Counted from the stretch's first letter, positions 49,106 through 58,297 are shown. The stretch is DNA of 64,000 nt from Campylobacter concisus (GCF_015679985.1 NZ_CP049239.1:1364001-1428000), one strand, 5' to 3'. Translations and numbers: made by a program. The notes: a model not told the origin generated them from the sequence alone.

Positions 49106-50304
49106 TCCGCAGCCTTTCTAAGCGGTTTTATGCCTGGCAGCTCCTTGCCCTCGATAAGCTCCAGACTAGCGCCGCCTCCAGTCGAGATAAAGGTCATCTC
49201 GTCGGCATCCCCGGCGCGCTCGACCACGTCGGCCGTATCGCCGCCGCCAACGACCGTAGTCGCGTGAGTGTCGATGATGGCGTGGCTCATTTTGATGCTA
49301 CCTTTGCTAAATTTATCCATCTCAAAAACGCCCATCGGTCCGTTCCACCAGATAGTTTGTGCGTCGGCGATGACCTCTTTAAAGAGCCTAATCGACGCAG
49401 GTCCAATATCTAGTCCCATCCAGCCGCTAGGTATTTCTTGGGCGGGGACGAATTTCACCGCGCTTTCAGCTGAAAAGGTCTGGGCTGCGACGACGTCCAC
49501 CGGTAGGTAAATTTTAACGCCAAGCTCCCTGCCCTTGCGTAAAATTTCGCGTGCGTCCTCGATGAGATCTTCTTCAAGAAGCGAATTTCCTATATTTTCG
49601 CCGAGCGATTTTAAAAACGTAAAGGCCATGCCGCCGCCGATTATCAGCTTATCCACGCGCGGAAGCAGGTTGTGTAGGGCTTGCAGTTTGCCGCTTACCT
49701 TGCTGCCGCCGACGACCGCGACGAACGGGCGCGCAGGGTGTTTGATGAGATTTTGAGCGAAATTTATCTCTTTTTGTAGCAAAAATCCCGCCGCCTTATG
49801 CTTCTCGTCGTAAAATTTAGTGATCGCTTCAACCGATGCGTGCGCTCTGTGGCAGACGCCAAACGCGTCGTTTATGTAAAATTCACCAAATTCTGAAAGC
49901 TCTTTTGCCAAAGTTTCATCGTTTTTGGTCTCGCCCTTTTCAAAGCGTAAATTTTCAAGAAGCAAAATCTCGCCGGGCTTCAGTGCGGCGACTTTGGCTT
50001 TGGCGTCCGCGCCTATTACGTCCTCGGCAAATATCACGTCTCTATCAAGCAGCCTTGAAAGCCTCTTTGCTACGCCTCGCAGCGAAAATTTCTCCTCAAA
50101 GCCGTTTTTAGGGCGCCCGAGGTGGCTGGCCAAAACCACGCTGCAGCCGTTATCCAGGCAATAGCGGATCGTAGGGATCGCCGAGCGTATGCGGCGGTCG
50201 TCGGTGATGTTTAAAAACTCGTCCATCGGCACGTTAAAATCGCACCTGACAAATACCTTCGCGCCGCCGAGCTCAAGATCGTTGATCGATAAAATTTCAC
50301 TCAT
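49102..50304 (-). CDS. pgk: Phosphoglycerate kinase
   Basis: Glycolytic/gluconeogenic kinase. [36 protein letters not shown], the hinge and nucleotide region [27 protein letters not shown], and [14 protein letters not shown] are all present. 400 residues, full length. Follows gapA by 16 bases. GC-rich codons (GCC, GCG, CGC) are frequent here in contrast to neighbours such as nadD. Confidence 0.96.
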   Translation of the reverse strand: MSEILSINDLELGGAKVFVRCDFNVPMDEFLNITDDRRIRSAIPTIRYCLDNGCSVVLASHLGRPKNGFEEKFSLRGVAKRLSRLLDRDVIFAEDVIGADAKAKVAALKPGEILLLENLRFEKGETKNDETLAKELSEFGEFYINDAFGVCHRAHASVEAITKFYDEKHKAAGFLLQKEINFAQNLIKHPARPFVAVVGGSKVSGKLQALHNLLPRVDKLIIGGGMAFTFLKSLGENIGNSLLEEDLIEDAREILRKGRELGVKIYLPVDVVAAQTFSAESAVKFVPAQEIPSGWMGLDIGPASIRLFKEVIADAQTIWWNGPMGVFEMDKFSKGSIKMSHAIIDTHATTVVGGGDTADVVERAGDADEMTFISTGGGASLELIEGKELPGIKPLRKAAE

Positions 50305-50320
50305 TTTTCACCCTTTAAAT

Positions 50321-51319
50321 TTACTTCGTAGCCACGATCTTAGCAAGATCGACGAGCCTTGTCGAGTAGCCCCACTCGTTGTCGTACCACGCAAAGACCT
50401 TCACCATATCGCCCGCAATAACCTGCGTAGTGTCGCTCGCTACGATACTGCTATATGCGCTCGTGCAAAAGTCGCTGCTAACCCTATAATCGTCATCGAC
50501 GAATAAAATTCCCCTTAAATTCGACTCAGCAGCCGCTCTAAACGCCTCGTTTATCTCCTCTTTGCTAGCCGGTCTTTTTAAAACCGCCGTTAGATCGACC
50601 ATGGAGACGTTAGCGACCGGCACGCGCACGCTTTGTCCGTGCATCTTGCCGTTTAGCTCGGGAAGTACTTTTGCGATCGCTTTTGCGGCTCCGGTGGTCG
50701 TAGGCCCGATATTTAGGGCCGCAGCGCGCGAGCGGCGGAAGTCTTTGGCCTTTACGTCTACTAGGCTCTGACCGTTGGTGTAGGCATGGATCGTAGTCAT
50801 GAGCCCTTTTACGATGCCAAATTTATCGTTTAGCACCTTTGCGACGGGAGCTAGGCCGTTTGTGGTGCAGCTTGCGTTTGAAACGATCGCTTCGCCTGCA
50901 TATTTATCGTCATTTACGCCGACTACGAACGTCGCCGTGTCGTCTTTTGCCGGAGCGCTCATGACGACTTTTTTGATACCGCGAGCTAGATAGGGCTCGC
51001 ATTTTTCGGTAGTCAAAAACTTGCCCGTACACTCCAAAACCACGTCCGCGCCGTAGTCTGCGTAGTTAAGCTCGTTTAGATCTCTTGTTGAAAAAACTCT
51101 TATCTTTTTACCATTTACTTCTATAAATTCGTCGTTTATCACCTTAACGTCTTGTTTAAATTCGCCGTGTACGCTGTCGTATTTGAGCAAATACCTCGTC
51201 ATATCCCTTGTTGCGGTGTCGTTGATAGCGACAAGCTCAACGTCGTCTCGCTCTAAAATAATACGAGCAGCGCACCTGCCGATACGCCCGAAGCCGTTTA
51301 TTGCTACTTTAACTGACAT
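50321..51319 (-). CDS. gapA: Glyceraldehyde-3-phosphate dehydrogenase
   Basis: VKVAINGFGRIGRCAARI binds NAD and the catalytic Cys is in SNASCTTNGLAP; the C-terminal WYDNEWGYSTRLVDL is canonical. I start at the ATG at 51319, seven bases after AAGGAG, giving 332 residues; the in-frame extension upstream is hydrophobic non-family sequence. First gene of gapA-pgk-tpiA, a set used mainly for gluconeogenesis in Campylobacter. Confidence 0.96.
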   Translation of the reverse strand: MSVKVAINGFGRIGRCAARIILERDDVELVAINDTATRDMTRYLLKYDSVHGEFKQDVKVINDEFIEVNGKKIRVFSTRDLNELNYADYGADVVLECTGKFLTTEKCEPYLARGIKKVVMSAPAKDDTATFVVGVNDDKYAGEAIVSNASCTTNGLAPVAKVLNDKFGIVKGLMTTIHAYTNGQSLVDVKAKDFRRSRAAALNIGPTTTGAAKAIAKVLPELNGKMHGQSVRVPVANVSMVDLTAVLKRPASKEEINEAFRAAAESNLRGILFVDDDYRVSSDFCTSAYSSIVASDTTQVIAGDMVKVFAWYDNEWGYSTRLVDLAKIVATK

Positions 51320-51334
51320 CTTAGCTCCTTTTGA

Positions 51335-51340
51335 TATAAT
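51335..51340 (+). promoter_or_regulatory. Probable -10 element of nadD
   Basis: TGATATAATTAC with a perfect TATAAT, 58 bases before the nadD ATG, in the gapA-nadD divergent gap. It overlaps the untranslated leader of gapA. Confidence 0.45.
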
Positions 51341-51348
51341 TACGCCTA

Positions 51349-51354
51349 ATTCTA
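51349..51354 (-). promoter_or_regulatory. Possible -10 element of gapA
   Basis: TTTTTTGTAGAATTAGG on the minus strand, TAGAAT as marked, with a T-rich stretch upstream. RNA would begin about 23 bases before the gapA ATG. Confidence 0.35.
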
Positions 51355-51398
51355 CAAAAAAGAATTTTAAAACAAATATAAACAAGGCACTTTAATAG

Positions 51399-52280
51399 AT
51401 GAAGTTAGCACTTTTTGGCGGGAGCTTTGATCCGGTTCATTTAGGACACGATAGCATTGTGAAAATGGCACTAAATAGCCTTGATATCGACAAGCTCATC
51501 ATCATGCCAACTTTTATAAGTCCCTTTAAGAGCGAATTCTCAGCTCCGCCAGAGCTTCGCCTAAAGTGGATAAGAGAAATTTGGGGCGACCTAGAGAAGG
51601 TCGAGATTTCTGACTATGAGATAAATTTAGCTCGCCCTGTGCCTACCATAGAGACGGTCAAGTATTTGTATGAGAAATTCAAGATAGAAAAATTTTATCT
51701 CATAATAGGCGCGGATCACCTAGCCACGCTTGATAAGTGGCACGGGTACGAGGAGCTAAAAAGCTTAGTGCAGTTTGTGATCGCTAAGCGCAATCACATA
51801 GAAATTCCACAAAATTTACAAAAAATGGACGTGCATGTGGATGTTAGCTCGTCACAGATCAGGCACCAAAAGGGGCTTGATGAGCTGCCCAGCAAGATAA
51901 AAGATGAAGTTATAAATTTTTACCAAGGATTAAAAATGCAAGAGAGATCGATGCAAGAGCGCACCGAAAGTATAGTTAAGGTTTTAGACGCAAAAAAGGC
52001 TGAAGAGATACAAGTGTTTGATATGAGTGGGGATGATTATTTCGTAAAAGCCGTAGTTATCGCTACAACGCTTGGTGAGAGGCATGCTTACTCACTGAGC
52101 GAGGATCTAAAAGAGGAGCTCAAGCCTCTTGGAGAAAAATTTATAGGTACGGAGAGTTCGCCTGATTGGATAGTGATGGACCTTGGCGACATTTTGATAC
52201 ATCTTTTAAGCCCAGCTTACAGAGCAAAATACAACATCGAAGAATTTTTGCAAAAGCTAAAAACTAGCAAAGAGTCTTAA
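51399..52280 (+). CDS. nadD: NadD-RsfS fusion: nicotinate-nucleotide adenylyltransferase joined to ribosomal silencing factor
   Basis: Residues 1 to about 178 are NadD (NAD synthesis): FGGSFDPVHLGH at 6-17 and SSSQIRH at 150-156 are the nucleotidyl-transferase motifs. From about 185 the sequence is RsfS/DUF143, which binds ribosomal protein L14 and blocks subunit joining in starvation: ERTESIVKVLDAKKAEEIQVF then SGDDYFVKAVVIATTLGERH. In C. jejuni these are two adjacent genes. Here one 293-codon frame spans both, with no linker. An internal AAGGA and ATG at 51936 may also allow separate RsfS. The end overlaps the convergent yeiH-like gene by 17 bases. Confidence 0.9.
   Translation: MKLALFGGSFDPVHLGHDSIVKMALNSLDIDKLIIMPTFISPFKSEFSAPPELRLKWIREIWGDLEKVEISDYEINLARPVPTIETVKYLYEKFKIEKFYLIIGADHLATLDKWHGYEELKSLVQFVIAKRNHIEIPQNLQKMDVHVDVSSSQIRHQKGLDELPSKIKDEVINFYQGLKMQERSMQERTESIVKVLDAKKAEEIQVFDMSGDDYFVKAVVIATTLGERHAYSLSEDLKEELKPLGEKFIGTESSPDWIVMDLGDILIHLLSPAYRAKYNIEEFLQKLKTSKES
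51925..51938 (+). promoter_or_regulatory. Internal ribosome binding site and start for RsfS
   Basis: AAGGA at 51925-51929 is six bases before the ATG at 51936 (Met180 of the fusion); a further ATG follows at 51951 within a short duplication of ATGCAAGAG. This is the arrangement expected at the start of an independent rsfS gene, so the domain may be made both fused and free. Confidence 0.55.
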
Positions 52281-53247
52281 CAAAAACAAGCGATGAGCAA
52301 ATAAGCCATAAAAATATAAAAAATGCTAGCAAAAATGGCTTTTTGCCCGTCGCTTTAAATATACTCCTATCTATCCCAAACCCCAAAGCACACATCGCAA
52401 CACAAAGACAGATGCTAGCGGCTAGCTTTAAAATTTGCACCAAATTTTCAGGGAAAAATGGCAAAGATCTAACGCATATCGCCACTAGGAAAAATAGCGC
52501 AAACCATGGTATGCTCTTTAGCTTTGAGCCACCACTATTTTGGCTTAAATTTAAGAAATTTAGTAAAAACAAAAATGGCACAAGCATGATTACGCGAAGC
52601 ATTTTTATAATGACGGCAGTGCTACTTGCTGTGCTGTCAAATGCTGCTGAAGCTGCCACTACATGGGCTACTTCGTGAAGTGAGCCACCTATAAAAAAGC
52701 CGGTTTGGTGTGGCGTGAGAGCTAGAAAATTGGTGATAAATGGATAGATAAACATACCGATCGTCCCAAAAAGTACCACCGTACAAATGGCAATAGCAAG
52801 CTTGTTTGCGTCTGCTTTTATCTCATTTTGAGTAGCCATGACAGCAGCTGCGCCACATATGCTAGCCCCTGAGCCAATGAGCACAGCACTATCCTTGCTA
52901 AGTCCCAAAGCTTTGGCGGCAAAAAGCGCAAAGCAAAAGGTCGCAAAGACCATAAAAGCTACATATATCACACCAAGGGTGCCGACACTTGCGATCTCGC
53001 TAAGGCTTATATTAAAGCCAAAAAGTATGATGCCAAGCCTTAAAATTTGCTTTCCAGCAATCGCTACGACACCACTAGATTTTAAAATTTGAGTCTGTTT
53101 GGTAAAAAGATTTGCAAAAATGGCGCCTAAAACGATGGAGATGATGAGTGGGCTAGTGTGAAATTTAGCTAAAAGTGTATTTGAGAGCGTAAAAGAGACG
53201 GCACAAATCAGCGATAAAACTAACACAGCGAAAAATTTATGAGACAT
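52264..53247 (-). CDS. YeiH/UPF0324 family putative sulfate exporter
   Basis: A 327-residue inner-membrane protein with about 9-10 membrane segments. Family blocks: SPLIISIVLGAIFANLF, LRLGIILFGFNISLSEI, IGSGASICGAAAVMAT, and FFIGGSLHEVAHVVAASA. Proteins of this kind are called putative sulfate exporters (PSE) but the substrate is not well established. Convergent with nadD-rsfS and overlapping its end; its start faces the sugar transferase at 53351. Confidence 0.85.
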   Translation of the reverse strand: MSHKFFAVLVLSLICAVSFTLSNTLLAKFHTSPLIISIVLGAIFANLFTKQTQILKSSGVVAIAGKQILRLGIILFGFNISLSEIASVGTLGVIYVAFMVFATFCFALFAAKALGLSKDSAVLIGSGASICGAAAVMATQNEIKADANKLAIAICTVVLFGTIGMFIYPFITNFLALTPHQTGFFIGGSLHEVAHVVAASAAFDSTASSTAVIIKMLRVIMLVPFLFLLNFLNLSQNSGGSKLKSIPWFALFFLVAICVRSLPFFPENLVQILKLAASICLCVAMCALGFGIDRSIFKATGKKPFLLAFFIFLWLICSSLVFVKTLC

Positions 53248-53294
53248 ATTTTAACCTTAATATATTTTTTAAAAATGCAATTAGCACGTTTGGG

Positions 53295-53300
53295 TATAAT
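53295..53300 (+). promoter_or_regulatory. Probable -10 element of the sugar transferase gene
   Basis: TTTGGGTATAATTAG with a perfect TATAAT, 51 bases before the ATG; a second TATAAT lies at 53312-53317. Either could be used. The ribosome binding site is AAAGGGATAGG. Confidence 0.45.
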
Positions 53301-53350
53301 TAGACGAATTTTATAATGCAAATTTAAAATAAAGATAAAGGGATAGGCCT

Positions 53351-54286
53351 ATGATCATCCTTGGCGAAAAATATACTTTTACCAGCCTAGAACTAGAAAA
53401 GCTTAGAAAGAAATTTGGTCAAGTAAATTTTTTATCCCATGAAAATAGCGACGCAAAAGCCTTGCGAAACGCACTAGAAAATCTCATAAAATCAGGCGAT
53501 CAAAGGCTGATCGTGCTAAATACCGCAAAGCCAGTTGATGGCAAACTGGTGAGATTTCTCACGCTTTTGCAGTTTAAAACGAAGTATAAAAAGATAAAAT
53601 TTCTAAACGTAGAGAATTTTTTAGAAATTTATCTACAAAAATGTTATATCCCAGAAAATGGCGAAAATCTTAATTTTTTAGATGAGATAAGGCCTTATGG
53701 TGCCTTTGATTACGCACTGAAGCGAATGATCGATTATGCTGGCTGTTTGATACTTTTTCTCTTGCTTTTTGGTCTAAAATTTTATGTAAAGAGAAAGATA
53801 GACGAGCAATCGCCTGGAAGTCTTTACTTTTTACAAAGTAGAGTTGGGCTAGATAACAAGGAATTTGAGTGCATTAAATTTCGCTCGATGATGGAAGATG
53901 CCGAGAAAGATGGAGCAAAATTTGCTAGCGAAAATGATGAGAGAGTATTTGAGTTTGGCGAATTTATGCGAAAAACTCGTATAGACGAGGTGCCGCAGTG
54001 TATAAATGTCTTTCGAGGACAAATGCATCTGATAGGTCCAAGGCCTGAGCGAAGACACTGGATAAATTTCTTTGAAAAAGAGATCCCTTACTACAATGAA
54101 CGCCACATCGTTCGCCCAGGGATAACTGGCTGGGCGCAGGTGAACTACCCTTATGGCTCAAATACACACGACGCCAAACAAAAACTAATGTATGATCTTT
54201 ACTATATCAAACACTGGTCACTTTGGCTGGAGATAAAGATCATAGTAAAAACTATCGCGATTATATTTGAGAAAAAAGGCGTTTAA
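53351..54286 (+). CDS. Polyprenyl-phosphate sugar-1-phosphate transferase (PF02397 type)
   Basis: Initiates a lipid-linked glycan by moving a sugar phosphate to undecaprenyl phosphate. The C-terminal 190 residues have the monotopic core: membrane helix DYAGCLILFLLLFGLKFYV, FLQSRVGLDNKEFECIKFRS, RIDEVPQCINVFRGQMHLIG (Asp-Glu dyad) and RPGITGWAQVNYPYG. About 110 N-terminal residues form a soluble, nucleotide-fold-like region without membrane helices, so it is intermediate between PglC and the large WbaP/WcaJ enzymes. The gene stands alone between convergent or divergent neighbours, so its pathway (LOS, capsule or exopolysaccharide) is unknown. Confidence 0.86.
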   Translation: MIILGEKYTFTSLELEKLRKKFGQVNFLSHENSDAKALRNALENLIKSGDQRLIVLNTAKPVDGKLVRFLTLLQFKTKYKKIKFLNVENFLEIYLQKCYIPENGENLNFLDEIRPYGAFDYALKRMIDYAGCLILFLLLFGLKFYVKRKIDEQSPGSLYFLQSRVGLDNKEFECIKFRSMMEDAEKDGAKFASENDERVFEFGEFMRKTRIDEVPQCINVFRGQMHLIGPRPERRHWINFFEKEIPYYNERHIVRPGITGWAQVNYPYGSNTHDAKQKLMYDLYYIKHWSLWLEIKIIVKTIAIIFEKKGV

Positions 54287-54377
54287 ATTCTCAAGAGCAT
54301 CATGAGTTTGAGATATTTTTAAATAAACCTTTTTTCAAATTTAATTTTGTTGCGTTTAGTCAGAATAAATACAAATT

Positions 54378-55961
54378 CTACATCCTATCTTTAGCTGTAA
54401 TTCCCATTATATTAAATGCTGTTTTTATCGAGATAGCGACAACTGCAAAAACTTTTAGCAAGCTATCTTCGTTTTCATTTCCAACCACACGGTTTTCGTT
54501 ATAAAATTTATGAAAACTAGCAGCTAGGGACTTCAGATAGTCTGGGATCTTTTGAAGCTGCCTTGAGATAAAAGCGTCCTCTAAAATTTCAGGCAAGATT
54601 AGCGCCTCAAAAAGTAAATTTCTAGCATTTTCATCTAGGCATTCGAAGTTTGCATTGATTACATCTTGAACATTTTTCCCAGCCTTTGTAAAGACTTGAT
54701 TTATCCTAGCATGAGCATAGTTTATATAAAAGATAGGATTTGAGCTATCTTCTTTTTTAAGCTCATCCACGTCAAATTCCAAACTACTCGTATTTGCCTT
54801 GCTTATAAAGATAAATCTAAGCGCCTCAGCACCGATCTCACTTACGATATCGCTCATCAGCACGGCATTGCCAGCGCGCTTGCTCATCTTATACGGCTTG
54901 CCATCTTTTAGTAGACTAACCATCTGCATAAGTATCACTTCAAGCTTGTTTTCATCGTATCCAAGGAAATTTATCGCAGCCTTTAGCCTTGCGATATATC
55001 CATGGTGGTCTGCACCCCAAATGTTTATGTAGTGGTCGAAATTTTTCTCAAATTTGGCGTTATGATAGATAATGTCGCCAGCTAGATATGTCGGTCTACC
55101 ATCATTTCTAACCACAACCCTATCATTGTCATCGCCAAGCGTGGTTGAAGCGATATAAGTAGCGCCCTCTTTTTCATACATTTGATTTGAACGTTTTAGC
55201 TTGTTTATAGTTGGCTCTAAGCCATCATAAAGAGCTTTCTCGCTAGCCCAGCTCTCTATAAATATCCCAACGTCCGCTAAATCTTTTTTAATGATCTCAA
55301 GCACGATATCCTTGCCAAACTCGGCAAGCTCGAGGTTTCTACTTTCATCATAAAAAATTTCCTTGCCAAATTTCTCATTTGCAAGTTTGGCAATATCTAA
55401 AATATAATCGCCTCGGTAGTATTTCTCTGGATAGACGACGCTTTCGTTAAAAAGCTGCTCTTTTGCCGAAAGCGATATCGAAGTGCCGAGCAGATCGATT
55501 TGATTGCCAGCATCGTTTATATAGTATTCTGTTGAGATAGCGTAGCCAAGTCTTTTGCCAAGTCTTGCCAAAGTATCGCCGTAAACTGCGCCTCTAACAT
55601 GCCCGATGTGAAGCGGCCCAGTTGGATTTGCACTGATGTATTCTATTAAATAGCTATCTTTTTTCGTATCTTCTTTTGCAAAATTTTCGCTATCTAGCAA
55701 AATTTGCTTTGAAATTTCATCTAAAAATTCGCTTTTTAGCTTGAAATTTAAATATCCATTTACCGCACTGGCTTCGACTATCTTACTGCCACTAAATTTA
55801 TCGGCAAACTCGCTAGCTATCATAGCTGGCGACTTTTTTAGCTCCTTTGCAAGGCTAAAAAGAGGCGTTGCATAGTGGGCTAAATTTTTATCCTTCGGCT
55901 TTTCAAGCACAAATTCACGCTCTAAAACCTTTGAAATTTCAGCTTTTATTTTATTTTTCAA
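54378..55961 (-). CDS. argS: Arginyl-tRNA synthetase
   Basis: Class I synthetase charging tRNA-Arg. The HIGH motif appears as NPTGPLHIGHVRGAVYGD; KMSKRAGNAV is the KMSKS equivalent; the N-terminal Add-1 domain and the C-terminal DALR anticodon domain (ARINQVFTKAG onward) are present. 527 residues, as expected for this group. First gene in the order tatA-argS read on the minus strand, nine bases after tatA. Confidence 0.96.
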   Translation of the reverse strand: MKNKIKAEISKVLEREFVLEKPKDKNLAHYATPLFSLAKELKKSPAMIASEFADKFSGSKIVEASAVNGYLNFKLKSEFLDEISKQILLDSENFAKEDTKKDSYLIEYISANPTGPLHIGHVRGAVYGDTLARLGKRLGYAISTEYYINDAGNQIDLLGTSISLSAKEQLFNESVVYPEKYYRGDYILDIAKLANEKFGKEIFYDESRNLELAEFGKDIVLEIIKKDLADVGIFIESWASEKALYDGLEPTINKLKRSNQMYEKEGATYIASTTLGDDNDRVVVRNDGRPTYLAGDIIYHNAKFEKNFDHYINIWGADHHGYIARLKAAINFLGYDENKLEVILMQMVSLLKDGKPYKMSKRAGNAVLMSDIVSEIGAEALRFIFISKANTSSLEFDVDELKKEDSSNPIFYINYAHARINQVFTKAGKNVQDVINANFECLDENARNLLFEALILPEILEDAFISRQLQKIPDYLKSLAASFHKFYNENRVVGNENEDSLLKVFAVVAISIKTAFNIMGITAKDRM

Positions 55962-55970
55962 CTCTAAAAC

Positions 55971-56192
55971 CTATGCGTTTTTAGTTGTTTCTTCTATTTT
56001 TTGACTATCGGCATTCTCTTCTTTATGCTCGACTTTCTCACTTTTTTCAGGGGTTGTATCCTCCATCTCAGCTTTAAAAGTCTTTATGCCTTTGCCTAGT
56101 CCTTTTGCAAGTTCTGGGATCTTCTTCGCTCCAAAAAGTAAAACAATAATCGCTAAAACAACTAGCCAGTGACCAATACTAAAAGAACCCAT
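55971..56192 (-). CDS. tatA: Sec-independent protein translocase TatA
   Basis: Pore-forming subunit of the twin-arginine export system. N-terminal membrane helix (about residues 7-21), hinge [20 protein letters not shown] with the amphipathic helix, and an acidic, charged tail. 73 residues. Between gmk and argS as in C. jejuni. Confidence 0.94.
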   Translation of the reverse strand: MGSFSIGHWLVVLAIIVLLFGAKKIPELAKGLGKGIKTFKAEMEDTTPEKSEKVEHKEENADSQKIEETTKNA

Positions 56193-56242
56193 TTTTTCTC
56201 CTCAATAAATTTTTCAAAATGTTATCATAAATTCCTGAATTT

Positions 56243-56854
56243 CTAGCAATCTATCCACTCATCAATAACGCGTCTTAAGTCTATTTTCGCGCTTTTTAAC
56301 CTCATCGCTCTAAGAATTGATTTTAGACCCTTATAACTCTTTTCAATGTCATCATTTACCAAAAAATAATCATATTCTAAGATGTGCTCCATCTCACCAA
56401 CCGCGTTCATTAGGCGATTCTCTATCGTTTCGTCGCTATCAGTTCCGCGGTTTTTCAAGCGTTTTTTAAGCTCTTTTTTATTTGCAGTCGTGATAAAAAC
56501 TGAAGTTATGTAGCTTCTAAATCTCTCAAGTGCGATGTGAAAACCCTGCACGTCTATGTCAAATATAACTATCTTTCCAGCCTCAAGTGCTGCTAAAACT
56601 GGCTTTAGACTCGTTCCATAATAGTTTTTATGCACCTGCGCCCATTCTAAAAATTCGCCCTTTTCTATGCCACTTTTGAACTCATTTTCTTTTATAAAAT
56701 AGTAATCCACCCCATCGACTTCGCCTTCTCTTTTTGCTCTAGTCGTGCTTGAAATAGAAAAATAAAGATCCTTCTCTTCCTTTAAAAGACGACCCAAAAG
56801 CGTACTTTTCCCACTTCCACTAGGCCCAGAAACTACTAAAATTTGTCCTTGCAA
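56243..56854 (-). CDS. gmk: Guanylate kinase
   Basis: Phosphorylates GMP to GDP. P-loop VVSGPSGSGKSTLLGRL, the GMP-binding STTRAKREGEVDGVDYYF and the FDIDVQGFHIAL segment are typical. 203 residues. It directly abuts the acidic protein gene upstream (no intergenic base). Confidence 0.96.
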   Translation of the reverse strand: MQGQILVVSGPSGSGKSTLLGRLLKEEKDLYFSISSTTRAKREGEVDGVDYYFIKENEFKSGIEKGEFLEWAQVHKNYYGTSLKPVLAALEAGKIVIFDIDVQGFHIALERFRSYITSVFITTANKKELKKRLKNRGTDSDETIENRLMNAVGEMEHILEYDYFLVNDDIEKSYKGLKSILRAMRLKSAKIDLRRVIDEWIDC

Positions 56855-58297
56855 CTACTTTTCCTCAAAACTTATATTTATCTTTATGTTCATATCTTTT
56901 AGCACATCTCTTAGCGAGCTTTCGTTTAACGACTCATGGACGTGTTTTGTGATCTTTTTGGTTAGCTCTTCTTTATAGTCAGCATCGATTTTTGTTTCAT
57001 CGCATGAGCTAGTTTGTGGTGCATTATTTAATCCAAATGCTGCTTGCATCGTATTTTCATCTATTTCCTCAATAGACGCTACATCAAAATTTAGGCTACC
57101 CAACGTCTCTTCTTTAAAATTTTCTTCCTCAAACACCTCATCTACCATGCCTAGATCTTCTTGAGCAAGGACTTCTTCAGAAATTTCTTCATGATCTTCT
57201 TTAGCTGGCTCTTTTTCAAGGTCTATATCTTCACCCAAAGAAATGTCCTCTGCTTCTTTGGTAGATTCTTCATCTATATCTTCCTCTAAATTTTGGCTAG
57301 CTTCATCTATCAAATTTGCCTCGCTGCTTTCAGGCTCAAAATTTTCATCATTGCCAAAATCAGTCTCTAGCTCATCAAAATTTTCGCTATCTTCGCTAGC
57401 TTCTTCGTTTAGCTCTTTATCCAAAGACTCGATCTCGCTGAGCTCTTTTTTACTTTGGCTTATATCATCTACAAAGTCTTCATTAAGCTCGGCAGTTTCT
57501 AAATTTTGAGAATTTTGCTCGACCATTTTATCAAGCTCGTTTTTCGCCTCTTCATCCGCCAAGTCACTCTCGTCCATATCATCTATCTCATCTACAAGTG
57601 AACTAAGCTCATCAAAGTTATCACTATGCTCTTCTTTTATCACGGGTGGCTCATTGTTTTGTTCTAAGGATTTGTCTATATCTTCTGAATCAGCCATATA
57701 TTTGCTAGCTATGTCATTTATCATATCATCATCTATGAGTTCAGTGTCTGTTTCATCAAAACTGATATCTTTATCCTTTAAATCCTCGGTCTCTAGCTCA
57801 CTTAGCTCCTCTTTTAAAAACTCATCATCTAAAGCCTCATTATCAAATTTATCTGCCTTATCATCTTCTTTTGCTAAATTTTCAAGACCCATGTCAATTT
57901 CTGGAAGCTCAAAATTTTCTAAATCATCAAAGTTTTTATTGCTTTCGTCAAAGTCATTAAAATTTGCAGGCTCATCTAGTCCAAGCTTAAGTTCTTTATC
58001 ATTGTCAGTATCTTTATTTTGTTCAAATAAACTAATAAATTCTGTTGGTAAAAAGGGCTTTTCAAGCATAACATCAGCAAAATCAGGCTTTTCACCGCCT
58101 CTAGGTGCTAGATACATTATCTTTTGATTTAAATTAACATCGCTGCTATCCATATCACTATCGATGATAATATAATCAAATTGATCTCCAACACTATTAA
58201 CATCGTCAAATTCGCTATATTCTATGCCTAGCTTATTTAAACTTAACGTTATAAGGCGAGAAACTGCGGGGTTTTTGTTTACAAGTGCAACTTTCAT
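56855..58297 (-). CDS. Very acidic protein with a degenerate receiver-like N-terminus
   Basis: 480 residues. Residues 1 to about 92 read like a response-regulator receiver that has lost part of its acidic site: KVALVNKNPAVSRLITLSL, YIIIDSDMDS, and ADVMLEKPFLPTEF with the terminal Lys-Pro-Phe. From about 95 to 430 the chain is dominated by Glu, Asp, Ser and Leu with no fold signature and is probably disordered. The last 60 residues (KEELTKKITKHVHESLNESS to the end) look ordered and amphipathic. C. jejuni has an acidic protein at the same place between gmk and fliR. Location suggests a flagellar link, but no function is known to me. Confidence 0.72.
   Translation of the reverse strand: MKVALVNKNPAVSRLITLSLNKLGIEYSEFDDVNSVGDQFDYIIIDSDMDSSDVNLNQKIMYLAPRGGEKPDFADVMLEKPFLPTEFISLFEQNKDTDNDKELKLGLDEPANFNDFDESNKNFDDLENFELPEIDMGLENLAKEDDKADKFDNEALDDEFLKEELSELETEDLKDKDISFDETDTELIDDDMINDIASKYMADSEDIDKSLEQNNEPPVIKEEHSDNFDELSSLVDEIDDMDESDLADEEAKNELDKMVEQNSQNLETAELNEDFVDDISQSKKELSEIESLDKELNEEASEDSENFDELETDFGNDENFEPESSEANLIDEASQNLEEDIDEESTKEAEDISLGEDIDLEKEPAKEDHEEISEEVLAQEDLGMVDEVFEEENFKEETLGSLNFDVASIEEIDENTMQAAFGLNNAPQTSSCDETKIDADYKEELTKKITKHVHESLNESSLRDVLKDMNIKINISFEEK

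Noticed and set aside
57243-58127. Long Ser-rich reading frames on the plus strand over the acidic protein gene
   Set aside because: They are the antisense of Glu/Asp/Ser codon runs; no start context and no family resemblance.
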